DNA from: JBPRGH01 sp051418055
GTDB taxonomy: Bacteria > Bacteroidota > Bacteroidia > Cytophagales > Cyclobacteriaceae
Assembly: GCA_051418055.1 (NCBI GenBank)
Contig: JBPRGH010000062.1
Coordinates: 150,023-214,022 of the forward strand
Length of the DNA stretch: 64,000 bases
Direction: 5' to 3'
The notes below the pieces were generated by a model. That model saw only the letters and a program-made list of their open reading frames with translations, searched no databases and was not told the DNA's origin. Each line of letters opens with the position of its first letter. Position 1 is the first letter of the stretch. Of this stretch, positions 51,554 through 59,854 are shown in pieces. The translations under genes and the position numbers were made by a program.

Positions 51554-52860
51554 TGGGTGCATTCCACATTTCCGGTGGGTATAAGCTTTCAGGGGATGTA
51601 ATCCCTCAGGGCGCAAAAAATGAAGCATTGCAGATCATATGTGCAGTGCTACTTACTAAAGAGCCGGTAACAATTCATAAGATCCCGAACATCCGTGATG
51701 TCAACAAGCTGATCGAGCTGCTTGCTGCTATGGGTGTAATCGTGGAGAAGCTTAATGAAGAATCCTACAGGTTTACAGCCAAAGATGTCGACGTTTCATT
51801 CCTGGAAAGCCAGGAATATAGTGAAATGGCTGCTAAGCTCAGGGGCTCCATTATGATCGTTGGGCCTTTACTTGCCCGTTATGGGAAAGCCAAGATCCCT
51901 AAGCCTGGCGGTGATAAGATTGGCAGGAGAAGACTGGATACCCACTTTATCGGTTTTGAAAAACTTGGGGCGAAATTTGCCTACGATAAAAGGAATACCT
52001 TCTTTATTATTGATGCCTCAAACTTACAGGGCACCTACATGCTTCTTGATGAAGCTTCAGTTACAGGTACGGCCAATATTTTAATGGCAGCTGTTTTAGC
52101 TAAAGGTACTACTACTGTATATAATGCAGCTTGTGAACCATATATCCAGCAGTTGTGTAAGATGCTCAACCGTATGGGAGCAAAGATCTCAGGGATCGGG
52201 TCCAATCTCCTCAAAATAGAAGGAGTTGATTCTTTGGGCGGAACAGAGCATACAATGCTACCGGATATGATCGAGATTGGCAGCTTTATTGGTCTTGCCG
52301 CAATGACACAGTCGGAGATCACAATAAAAAATGCTGCAGTATCGGAGCTGGGAATGATCCCTGATGTATTTAAAAAACTGGGCATATCACTTATTATAAA
52401 AGATGATGATATCATTATTCCCGAACAGAAGAATTATGAAATAGAAACATTCATTGATGGGTCAATAATGACCATTGCTGATGCTCCATGGCCCGGATTT
52501 ACACCTGACCTTTTAAGCATTGTGCTGGTAACAGCCATTCAGGCGAAAGGAACGGTGATGATCCACCAAAAGATGTTTGAAAGCCGCCTCTTCTTTGTTG
52601 ATAAGCTTATTGATATGGGCGCCCAGATCATCCTTTGCGATCCGCACCGTGCTACGGTTATCGGCCTTGACCGCCGTTATCCTTTAAAAGGCATTCAAAT
52701 GACCTCACCTGATATCCGCGCAGGTGTATCTTTACTTATAGCGGCCCTTTCAGCAGAAGGTGACAGCACCATCTATAATATTGAACAGATCGACAGAGGA
52801 TATCAGAATATTGATGAACGATTAAAAGCTCTTGGAGCCAGAATTGAGAGGACGATGTAA
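51553..52860 (+). CDS. murA: UDP-N-acetylglucosamine 1-carboxyvinyltransferase with Asp at the catalytic Cys position
   Basis: A 435-residue MurA, first committed enzyme of peptidoglycan synthesis, transferring enolpyruvate from PEP to UDP-GlcNAc in the cytoplasm. Start GGYKLSGDVIPQGAKNEAL contains the conserved Lys-Asn pair (KN in GAKNEAL). In the active-site loop, PKPGGDKIGRRRLDTH, the usual PGGCxIG is PGGD: Asp121 replaces the catalytic Cys. This change is known to give natural fosfomycin resistance. The C-terminal IRAGVSLLIAALSAEGDSTI and RGYQNIDERLKALGA complete the fold. Confidence 0.93.
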   Translation: MGAFHISGGYKLSGDVIPQGAKNEALQIICAVLLTKEPVTIHKIPNIRDVNKLIELLAAMGVIVEKLNEESYRFTAKDVDVSFLESQEYSEMAAKLRGSIMIVGPLLARYGKAKIPKPGGDKIGRRRLDTHFIGFEKLGAKFAYDKRNTFFIIDASNLQGTYMLLDEASVTGTANILMAAVLAKGTTTVYNAACEPYIQQLCKMLNRMGAKISGIGSNLLKIEGVDSLGGTEHTMLPDMIEIGSFIGLAAMTQSEITIKNAAVSELGMIPDVFKKLGISLIIKDDDIIIPEQKNYEIETFIDGSIMTIADAPWPGFTPDLLSIVLVTAIQAKGTVMIHQKMFESRLFFVDKLIDMGAQIILCDPHRATVIGLDRRYPLKGIQMTSPDIRAGVSLLIAALSAEGDSTIYNIEQIDRGYQNIDERLKALGARIERTM

Positions 52861-52889
52861 AGGACAATTTTCACTTATCAGCCAACCTG

Positions 52890-53504
52890 ATGAAATTAAT
52901 AACTTTAACATACCTACTTTTTGTTATCTTTCTTTCCTCTACCTACGCGCAGAGTAATAATTTTCAGGAAGGATATATAATAAATCTGGAAAAAGACACT
53001 TTATATGGTCTTATAGCTCAGAATGAGGTGAACATCTCCTTTAAATCACTATTAAATAATCAGACCATCGATTATTCTCCCAGTCTGCTTTTGGGATATG
53101 TAGCTGGTGAAAAATCCTTTCGCTCTGCTTATGTTGACGTGGAACTCACTTCGCGTGACCTGCTGGAGCTAACATATGAGCCGGAATTAAAAATAAAAAA
53201 AGACACGGTTTTTCTTGAAGTTATTATTGATAGCGATAAAAAATTATTATCTCATTTTACAAGTGAGTATACCACTAATTTCTATATCTACTATAAAGGG
53301 AGGTATGAGCTTTTAGTTTATAAGCCGTATAAGCTGTTGCCAACTTTTGGAAACAGTTATATAACTGAAAATAAAACTTATATTAATCAGTTGGCTTTTT
53401 ATCTTAAGGATTGTTCTTCAATCTATCCCAAACTTAAAGGGTTAAAATATAAAAAGAAGAATTTAGAGCGTACTTTTAGAACCTACAAAAAGTGTAAAAA
53501 ATAA
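52890..53504 (+). CDS. Exported protein of unknown function (204 residues)
   Basis: Signal peptide to about residue 20 (STYA/Q). The mature part has the layout of a Bacteroidota group with the opening FQEGYIINLEKDTLYGLIAQ, a repeated GYxxxxxDTLxG-type element that also occurs at the start of many CHU/GPW-type hypothetical proteins, then a strand-rich middle and a very basic end (KLKGLKYKKKNLERTFRTYKKCKK) with a Cys pair. It is 29 bases downstream of murA on the same strand and may be read from the same transcript. No function can be named. Confidence 0.6.
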   Translation: MKLITLTYLLFVIFLSSTYAQSNNFQEGYIINLEKDTLYGLIAQNEVNISFKSLLNNQTIDYSPSLLLGYVAGEKSFRSAYVDVELTSRDLLELTYEPELKIKKDTVFLEVIIDSDKKLLSHFTSEYTTNFYIYYKGRYELLVYKPYKLLPTFGNSYITENKTYINQLAFYLKDCSSIYPKLKGLKYKKKNLERTFRTYKKCKK

Positions 53505-53607
53505 TTATCCGGTGTTAAAAACTTTTTTAAAAAATTAATCCCTAGTTTTTCACTTACAGACAATTAATCAAACTTTGAACTTCAAACTTCAAACTTTAAA
53601 CTCAGTT

Positions 53608-54150
53608 TCAATCCTCATACTTCTGATCCTCTTCAAGCTTTGAATCTCCATTATAGTTTATTATAATAATTTTAGTGAGGGCAACTGAGGTAGGAATGGT
53701 TACTATATCCCCTTCCTTTGTTTTAATGTACAAAAAAAAGAGAGTGATATTTTCTATATGTCCTTCTATAGGATAATCTTTATCAAATATCTTTAGTGGT
53801 CCTCCTATCTTTAGAGGATGATTAAAAAATAAGATCAAACTGGAGGTTATATTTGACAAAATAGACCATTGAGCAAAAAAGGCAATACCTAAAATCGTCA
53901 TTACGGAGGTAATAAAAATCACTAACTCCTTCGGATTAACACTCCAGATTGCTGTAATGAAGATAATTGCAACAAGAAGGAGCAGAAAGTTGAATGTTTT
54001 AATAATTATGCCCTGCCGTACGGCTGCAAAGTTAAATTTGCGTGTAACTCTATTTACAACTTTACGAATTATAAAAGTTGAAACAATAAGGATTAAAATT
54101 ACCGCTACTGTTTCAATTAACCTGATGTCATATTTTTCCATAAAAAGCAC
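53608..54150 (-). CDS. Small MscS-like mechanosensitive channel
   Basis: A 180-residue membrane protein. Hydrophobic helices at about residues 11-28, 53-70 and 77-96 are followed by the MscS pore/beta core: ILSNITSSLILFFNHPLKIG, then DYPIEGHIENITLFF and GDIVTIPTSVALTKIIIINY. It ends right after the beta domain, lacking the large C-terminal cage of MscS, as in the short channels of this phylum. Role: release of solutes after osmotic downshock. It stands alone in front of a repeat pair. Confidence 0.8.
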   Translation of the reverse strand: MLFMEKYDIRLIETVAVILILIVSTFIIRKVVNRVTRKFNFAAVRQGIIIKTFNFLLLLVAIIFITAIWSVNPKELVIFITSVMTILGIAFFAQWSILSNITSSLILFFNHPLKIGGPLKIFDKDYPIEGHIENITLFFLYIKTKEGDIVTIPTSVALTKIIIINYNGDSKLEEDQKYED

Positions 54151-54307
54151 TAGTAAATTTCAGCGCAAAATTAAGGAAGTTAAATATTAATAGCATTTTT
54201 TTTAGTATTTAAACCTTTTGATTTTATAGAACTCAACTACAGACGTTAACTCCAATTCATCTATTAATCGGTGAACCTCCCTTCATTGACTTTTCAGGTT
54301 TCATCTT

Positions 54308-54457
54308 TACTCATACCCGCATTGCATGCCCATCGGCCGCCAAAGGCTCACCGACGGCGCTGCGCACGACCCCTCGTGAACAGCGCTGCGTTACGTTTAC
54401 TCATTCGCGCAACCATGCCGCACAGGGCCCTCGTGAACCCCCACTGTGCTTCGATTT
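54308..54457. repeat. Second tandem pair of the TACTC...CGATTT repeat
   Basis: Copy 1 at 54308-54397 carries an extra inverted-repeat insert of about 30 bases (CATCGGCCGCCAAAGGCTCA); copy 2 at 54398-54457 is exactly 60 bases. Both show TACTCAT..CGC, GG(C)CCCTCGTGAAC and GCTTCGATTT-type ends as at 47756. A further weak fragment is at about 56911-56960. The pair lies directly 3' of a minus-strand permease gene. Nothing else is visible in the 325-base gap 54151-54475. Confidence 0.7.
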
Positions 54458-54475
54458 CTGATTTCAGATTTCCAA

Positions 54476-56869
54476 TCATTCTTCCTTCAATGTTCCCGCA
54501 GGATTTAAATAGGCGGCTTTTAATACTTTGTAGCCTATTGAAATAATAGTTATAAATAAGGCTATTAATCCACCTAAAAGGAACTCCTCTATTCCTAAAT
54601 TAAATTTAAAAGCAAAATTATCAAGCCATTTACTCATGGCATACCATGCGACAGGTACGGCTATGGCAAATGCTATTAAAACCTGTCCTACAAAAGTTTT
54701 GGCCAATAGTATAAATAAATCTTTCACACTTGCTCCTAATATTTTGCGCACCCCAATTTCTTTTGTTCTTTTCTGAATTATAAAAGATGCAAGACCAAAT
54801 AATCCAAGACAAGCGATGAAAATCGTAATACCTGCTCCAATTGCAAAGACATTGCTTGCCCGTCGGTCATTTTTATAGAAAAGCTGCCACTGTTCATCAA
54901 GAAAATGATATTCTATAGGTGATCCTTCCTCAAACTGATTATGCACAGCCGTAGCATGTGCTATTACTTCCTGGGTATAAGCAGGGTCAAATTTCAATGA
55001 AAAATAATCTATTGACTGAAAAGGATTTGCCCGAAAGCCCATTATTAGTGGAGCAATTTCATTGTGCAAAGATTGAAAATTAAAATTTCTTACAACACCT
55101 GATATCTGGAACTGCCCAACTTCTTCACCACTTATTTCGATAAATTTACCTACCGGATTTTCCAGACTTAGGGCTTCAACCATCTTTTCATTTATCAGCA
55201 CCTTAAGAGAATCAGCCTGCAGGCTTCCTGTAAAATTGCTCCCCTCCACTATTTCCATATCATATAGATCAATGATATCTTCATCAAAACCGATATAATT
55301 TACCCTTAATGAATCTCGCTCACCCACACTACGAATATGCACCTGGCTAAGGTTTTTCCATTCGCCAGGTACTCTTGAAGAAACCGCTACTCCTTTAATA
55401 TGTGGAGATTTGGCAAATTCATTTTTTAAAGTCTCGAATCGTGATCTGACATCACCGCTATTGATATCTACTACCAATGTTCCTGAATTATCAAACCCCA
55501 GGGATGCATTCTGTATATAATTTAATTGTCTTGACGTAATGATAGTAGCAATGATCATAATAATTGAAAGTGTAAATTGCACGATGACCAGCACCTTCCT
55601 GAGCCTTACACTTCCTTTTCCTGAGCTCATCTGACCTTTGAGAATATTAGCTGCCCGTAATTTTGACATTAAAAAAGCCGGATAAGTACCGGAGAGAAGC
55701 CCCACGAATAATGTTATTCCCAAAAGCAGCAGCAGGATACCCCCCAATGTTTCTGTATTAAATATAAATTCCTTATCCGTTAGGTCATTGAAGTAAGGCA
55801 ACAGCAGGTCCACTAAGCCAACGGATATAATTAGTGATATTAATGCAATTAGGGTTGATTCTGATAAAAACTGAGTTATTAGTTGCCCTCTTACTGCACC
55901 GGAAACCTTTCGAATACCAATCTCTTTGCCCCTGTGCAGTGATTTGGCAGTAGCAAGGTTCATGTAATTAATACAAGCTATCAGGAGCATGAATATAGCA
56001 ACAGCAATAAAAATATATACATACGCAATCTCACCACGGGCACTGTCACTGGCATATTCTATCTCCTTAGATTCAAAGTGGATATCAGCCATAGGCTGTA
56101 GATAAAAATCACGTTGTTGTTCCTTTGCAAAATAAGTATCGATAAATCCCGGAATTTTACTGTTTAGATTATCTACATCGGTATTTTCTTCTAATAAAAA
56201 GTAAGTAAAGGCACCATACGTATTCCAGTTTGTTATATACGCTTTATAAAAATCCGCATTAGAAGGAACGGAAACCAACATCCTATACTGCAGATGAGTA
56301 TTGGTTGGTAAATTTTTGATAACCCCTGTCACCTGGGCAGTTTCATTATCACCAAAAACTAATGTTCTGCCAACTACATTTTGAGTAGTACCAAAAAGTG
56401 TAATTGCCCAATCCTCGTCTATCACTAAAGAATTTGGCTCTTTTAGGGCAGTTTTAGGATCTCCTTCAATAAAGTTGGCGGTAAATACTTGAAAAAGATC
56501 CGGATCAGCATAAAAATATTCACGCTCATGATAAAGCTCCTCGTTTGCTTTAAAATTAATATGTCCGCCAAACCGATACAGTCTGGTGCCTCTTTCTACC
56601 TCCGGATAGTCTTCGGCGAAAGCTTTGGCTACTGGTGGAGCCGTCATACCGAAATAGCGCGTTTCCTGGCCTGATTTATCAATTTCTACAAGACGATAGA
56701 TACGTTCCTTATTCCTGTGAAAGTCATCAAAAGACAGCTCATCAATGACAAATAAGAGAAGCAGGCTACTGCAGGTAATTCCCAGCGTGAGCCCTAGTAT
56801 ATTAATGATTGCATATACTTTGTTGCGAAAAATATTTCTGACCGCAACTTTGATGTAATTTCTGAGCAT
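54476..56869 (-). CDS. FtsX/MacB-type ABC transporter permease
   Basis: A 797-residue permease starting MLRNYIKVAVRNIFRNKVYA, with two MacB_PCD/FtsX modules. FtsX loops: NLATAKSLHRGKEIGIRKVS (about residue 308) and RTKEIGVRKILGAS (about 700); tail LNPAGTLKEE. The last of four minus-strand genes (62230 down to 54476) that face the sigma-54 response regulator. No ATPase gene is present, so a shared ATPase elsewhere is needed if it works as a transporter. Confidence 0.9.
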   Translation of the reverse strand: MLRNYIKVAVRNIFRNKVYAIINILGLTLGITCSSLLLLFVIDELSFDDFHRNKERIYRLVEIDKSGQETRYFGMTAPPVAKAFAEDYPEVERGTRLYRFGGHINFKANEELYHEREYFYADPDLFQVFTANFIEGDPKTALKEPNSLVIDEDWAITLFGTTQNVVGRTLVFGDNETAQVTGVIKNLPTNTHLQYRMLVSVPSNADFYKAYITNWNTYGAFTYFLLEENTDVDNLNSKIPGFIDTYFAKEQQRDFYLQPMADIHFESKEIEYASDSARGEIAYVYIFIAVAIFMLLIACINYMNLATAKSLHRGKEIGIRKVSGAVRGQLITQFLSESTLIALISLIISVGLVDLLLPYFNDLTDKEFIFNTETLGGILLLLLGITLFVGLLSGTYPAFLMSKLRAANILKGQMSSGKGSVRLRKVLVIVQFTLSIIMIIATIITSRQLNYIQNASLGFDNSGTLVVDINSGDVRSRFETLKNEFAKSPHIKGVAVSSRVPGEWKNLSQVHIRSVGERDSLRVNYIGFDEDIIDLYDMEIVEGSNFTGSLQADSLKVLINEKMVEALSLENPVGKFIEISGEEVGQFQISGVVRNFNFQSLHNEIAPLIMGFRANPFQSIDYFSLKFDPAYTQEVIAHATAVHNQFEEGSPIEYHFLDEQWQLFYKNDRRASNVFAIGAGITIFIACLGLFGLASFIIQKRTKEIGVRKILGASVKDLFILLAKTFVGQVLIAFAIAVPVAWYAMSKWLDNFAFKFNLGIEEFLLGGLIALFITIISIGYKVLKAAYLNPAGTLKEE

Positions 56870-56984
56870 GATCTTTTATTTAAGTTTTTATCTTAATTTT
56901 TAATTCTTAGTTACTCATATCCTCGTGTCATTTGACAACACCACTCGTGAATATCAGTTGTTTTCCGGTTTTTTGATTTTTGGT

Positions 56985-57386
56985 TTAGTCTATAGGTTGA
57001 AAAAGAACAACTTCACCACCAGGAGAAAGCGCTAAATAAAAAATAATCTCATCCGTTGAGCTTATGGATGAGTCATCAGAATTATCACTATCAATAATAG
57101 TAGTACCTGCTACTGCCGGAAGTTTTGGAACGGTATCTAATTCCCATTTTATATTTCCTTTTTTGTCTCTGATCAGAAGTGGGAATTCATTTATATCAGC
57201 ATCTTTTGTATCTATAAGTAGCTCATCAAACACAAGTTTTTTCTTCCCCTCCATAAGCTTAATGGTGCCCGTACCTTTTATTTTATATACACCATTTCCG
57301 GTTAAAAGCAGTGTGTCATCTTTTAATATTTTTACTGAAGGTTGTAAAAAGACAAGTAGTAAAATTGATGTTATTAAGATTTTCAT
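56985..57386 (-). CDS. Small exported protein between two permease genes
   Basis: A 133-residue protein with a hydrophobic N-terminal signal (ILITSILLLVFLQPSVK) and no lipobox. The mature part is short and beta-rich (LLLTGNGVYKIKGTGTIKLMEGKKKLVFDELLI), then an acidic Asp/Ser-rich stretch SDNSDDSSISSTDE. I do not recognise it. It lies 46 bases after one permease gene and 115 before another on the same strand, so it is likely part of that operon, perhaps as a periplasmic accessory. Confidence 0.6.
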   Translation of the reverse strand: MKILITSILLLVFLQPSVKILKDDTLLLTGNGVYKIKGTGTIKLMEGKKKLVFDELLIDTKDADINEFPLLIRDKKGNIKWELDTVPKLPAVAGTTIIDSDNSDDSSISSTDEIIFYLALSPGGEVVLFQPID

Positions 57387-57432
57387 ATGTTTCTAATTTT
57401 TATATAAATCAGCAGAAATTAAATGCTGATAA

Positions 57433-59799
57433 TCATTCATTCTTTAAAGTCTCCGCTGGATTTACCCTGGCTGTTTTAATAACATGATAGGTGATTGTGG
57501 CTAGACCAATCATAAATATTACAAAACCTATCATTATAAATAAGAGCCAGCTGATCTCCACTTTATAAGTAAACTGCTCTAACCATTTATTCGAAAGCCA
57601 AACACCTACCGGAATGGCTATTGCCCAGCCAATAAGGATCAGCAGGGAAAAATCACGAGAAAGATCCTGCGCTAACTGGCTTAATGAGGCACCTAAAACT
57701 TTCTTTATACTCACCTCTTTCGTCCGCTGCTGAATATGAAGGGAAGCCAATCCAAATAATCCCAGGCAGGAAATAAATAGGGCTAGTCCTGTTGCCCAGG
57801 TTAGTACTTCTTTAGCTTGCTGCTCCTGCTGATATTGTAGTCGATTTTGTTCCTCAACGAAGTTATAGGTGAGGGGCGTTGTTGGTAAAACATCTCTCCA
57901 TGTATCTTTAAGCTCTTCCAGTACCTCAAAAGTACCGGTTGGGGTAGTTTTTATATACATCCGTGCCACAGGCTCATACCTGTTCATATGCAATACAAGA
58001 GGTGTCACATTCTGATGTAGTGACTGGAAGTGAAAATTATCAATGACACCGACAATCTGCATATCAAAACCTACATAATTAATCTGCTGACCAATTGGAT
58101 CCTCCAGCTGCAGCTCGTCAACAAAAGCTTTATTTACCAATACAGCATTGTCTTTATCGGAAGCTTCATTTATGAAATCAAAATCCCTTCCTTCTATAAG
58201 TTTTATTTCAAAAGCTTTCAGATAATCCGGCGTGATGCGATCGTGCTGAATAATATATTCTTGCTCCCGAAATGTTAAATTCGTCCGGGAATTATCATCG
58301 CTGTCACCGGTAATCCATAAAACCTGTGGATGCGCTGCCATATGGTTTCTAAGCTGTTCATAGGATTTTTCGGATTCAGGTCCCGGTATTGGTACTGATA
58401 TGATATTTTCTTCATTATAACCCAGATCAAAATTATTGATATAATTCAGCTGCCGGTTTACAGTTAAAAATACAACAGCACAAACAACTCCGATAGAAAA
58501 CTGCAACACGACTAAGAGTCGTGCAAAACGGCTTTTACCCCCAACCTTTTCATTTCCTTTCAAAGCTTTTGCCGGAGAAAAGCGTGTGCTGACTGCAGCG
58601 GGATAAAGGGCAGTTAAAATAATAATGATTAAAAGCGGGATTAACAGGTATATTATGAGACTGAAACCATCGTCATATATCCTAAAGGATTTTCCACTTA
58701 ATAGCTCAAAATAGGGAATCGTCAGATCAACTAGTAATATCGAAAGCCCAAAGGCAAATACAGAAACAACCAATGTTTCTATTATATATTGAAAGATCAG
58801 CTGCTTTTTTCCCGCTCCTATAATTTTTCTTATCCCGATCTCTTTCACGCGACTTAAAAGAACCCCAAAGCTTAGGTTTATATAATTAAAACATCCGATG
58901 ATCAGGATCAAAAAGCCTATACCGCCTAAAATATATGATGTAGTAATAGAAGAGCTGGCCGTCATTCCATTACCTCCCCCTATTTTATCATCCAGATGGA
59001 TTGAGGTGAGCGGTTGAAGCCCCATCTTAAACAGCTTAATATCTTCCTCTGAAGCTATTGATTTGAAAGCTCTGTCCAGCTGTGATAGGAGTTCTTTTTC
59101 CTCTGCACCCTCACGGGCCAGGGCAAACGAGGTGATATGCAGGTCGAATAAGCGTGTCATTCTTTCAGGATCAGCCACCTGCTGATATTTTTTAAATGGC
59201 ACTAATACCTCAAACTGCAAGGAAGAATTTCCCGGCACCTCTTCCATTATACCTACCACTTCCATCGGATGGATCTCACCATTAAACGTAAAATCTACGA
59301 TCTCTCCGATAGCTGATCTATCTCCAAACCAGGTTTTGGCTGTGGATTGATCAATTATCAATGTGGAAGGATCATCCTGAAACCGCTTTAATGATCCCTT
59401 TATTAATGGAAAACTAAATACTTCAAAAAAACCTTCATCAGCAAATAGAAAGGATTGATTGAAAAATTCATCTTGCACCCGTATAGCCGTTGATGCACCA
59501 TCAATACTTATGATTTTTTCAAATCCAGGCATCAGCTCCTCTAACTGTTTTTTCAACGCCGGTGAAGTCCCTGATGAGTTTCTCCATTCTCCGCGGGCTT
59601 CCATAAAAAACGCACTATTTATACGATAAATTCTATCTTTTTTAACATGAAACTGATCGTAAGTCAGCTCGTCATGCACAAAAAGATAAACCAATATGCA
59701 TACGGCTATACCCAGTGTAAGCGACAAAATATTAATGAAAGAGATAAGCTTTCTCTTCCTGATATGTCTAAATGCAGTTTTTAAATAATTCCTCCACAT
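57433..59799 (-). CDS. FtsX/MacB-type ABC transporter permease
   Basis: A 788-residue permease, start MWRNYLKTAFRHIRKRKLIS. Two MacB_PCD/FtsX modules; the first FtsX loop is LLSRVKEIGIRKIIGAGKKQ (about residue 310), the second RTKEVSIKKVLGAS (about 695), where the usual GIRKV is SIKKV; tail VNPAETLKNE. Its start is 55 bases from the neighbouring permease; this gap contains the 3' fossil of a further permease. Confidence 0.9.
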   Translation of the reverse strand: MWRNYLKTAFRHIRKRKLISFINILSLTLGIAVCILVYLFVHDELTYDQFHVKKDRIYRINSAFFMEARGEWRNSSGTSPALKKQLEELMPGFEKIISIDGASTAIRVQDEFFNQSFLFADEGFFEVFSFPLIKGSLKRFQDDPSTLIIDQSTAKTWFGDRSAIGEIVDFTFNGEIHPMEVVGIMEEVPGNSSLQFEVLVPFKKYQQVADPERMTRLFDLHITSFALAREGAEEKELLSQLDRAFKSIASEEDIKLFKMGLQPLTSIHLDDKIGGGNGMTASSSITTSYILGGIGFLILIIGCFNYINLSFGVLLSRVKEIGIRKIIGAGKKQLIFQYIIETLVVSVFAFGLSILLVDLTIPYFELLSGKSFRIYDDGFSLIIYLLIPLLIIIILTALYPAAVSTRFSPAKALKGNEKVGGKSRFARLLVVLQFSIGVVCAVVFLTVNRQLNYINNFDLGYNEENIISVPIPGPESEKSYEQLRNHMAAHPQVLWITGDSDDNSRTNLTFREQEYIIQHDRITPDYLKAFEIKLIEGRDFDFINEASDKDNAVLVNKAFVDELQLEDPIGQQINYVGFDMQIVGVIDNFHFQSLHQNVTPLVLHMNRYEPVARMYIKTTPTGTFEVLEELKDTWRDVLPTTPLTYNFVEEQNRLQYQQEQQAKEVLTWATGLALFISCLGLFGLASLHIQQRTKEVSIKKVLGASLSQLAQDLSRDFSLLILIGWAIAIPVGVWLSNKWLEQFTYKVEISWLLFIMIGFVIFMIGLATITYHVIKTARVNPAETLKNE

Positions 59800-59800
59800 G

Positions 59801-59854
59801 TTATTCTGATTTAAGTGATTCTGCAGGATTAATCAATGCTGCTTTTACTTCCTT
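59801..59854 (-). pseudogene. 3' fossil of a deleted permease paralogue
   Basis: On the minus strand, 17 to 18 codons read KEVKAALINPAESLKSE followed by a TAA at 59801-59803. This is the tail seen at the C-terminus of all permeases in the window (KAALxNPxxSLxxE), but it belongs to neither neighbour: the gene upstream ends ALQNPVDSLRSE at 59855, in the same frame, directly in front of it. So the 3' end of a third permease gene survives between two intact ones. Confidence 0.75.

Noticed and set aside
57410..57431. ATCAGCA ... TGCTGAT hairpin between 57386 and 57433 as a terminator
   Set aside because: Only 7 bp, AT-rich, without a good T-run; it lies inside a likely operon.
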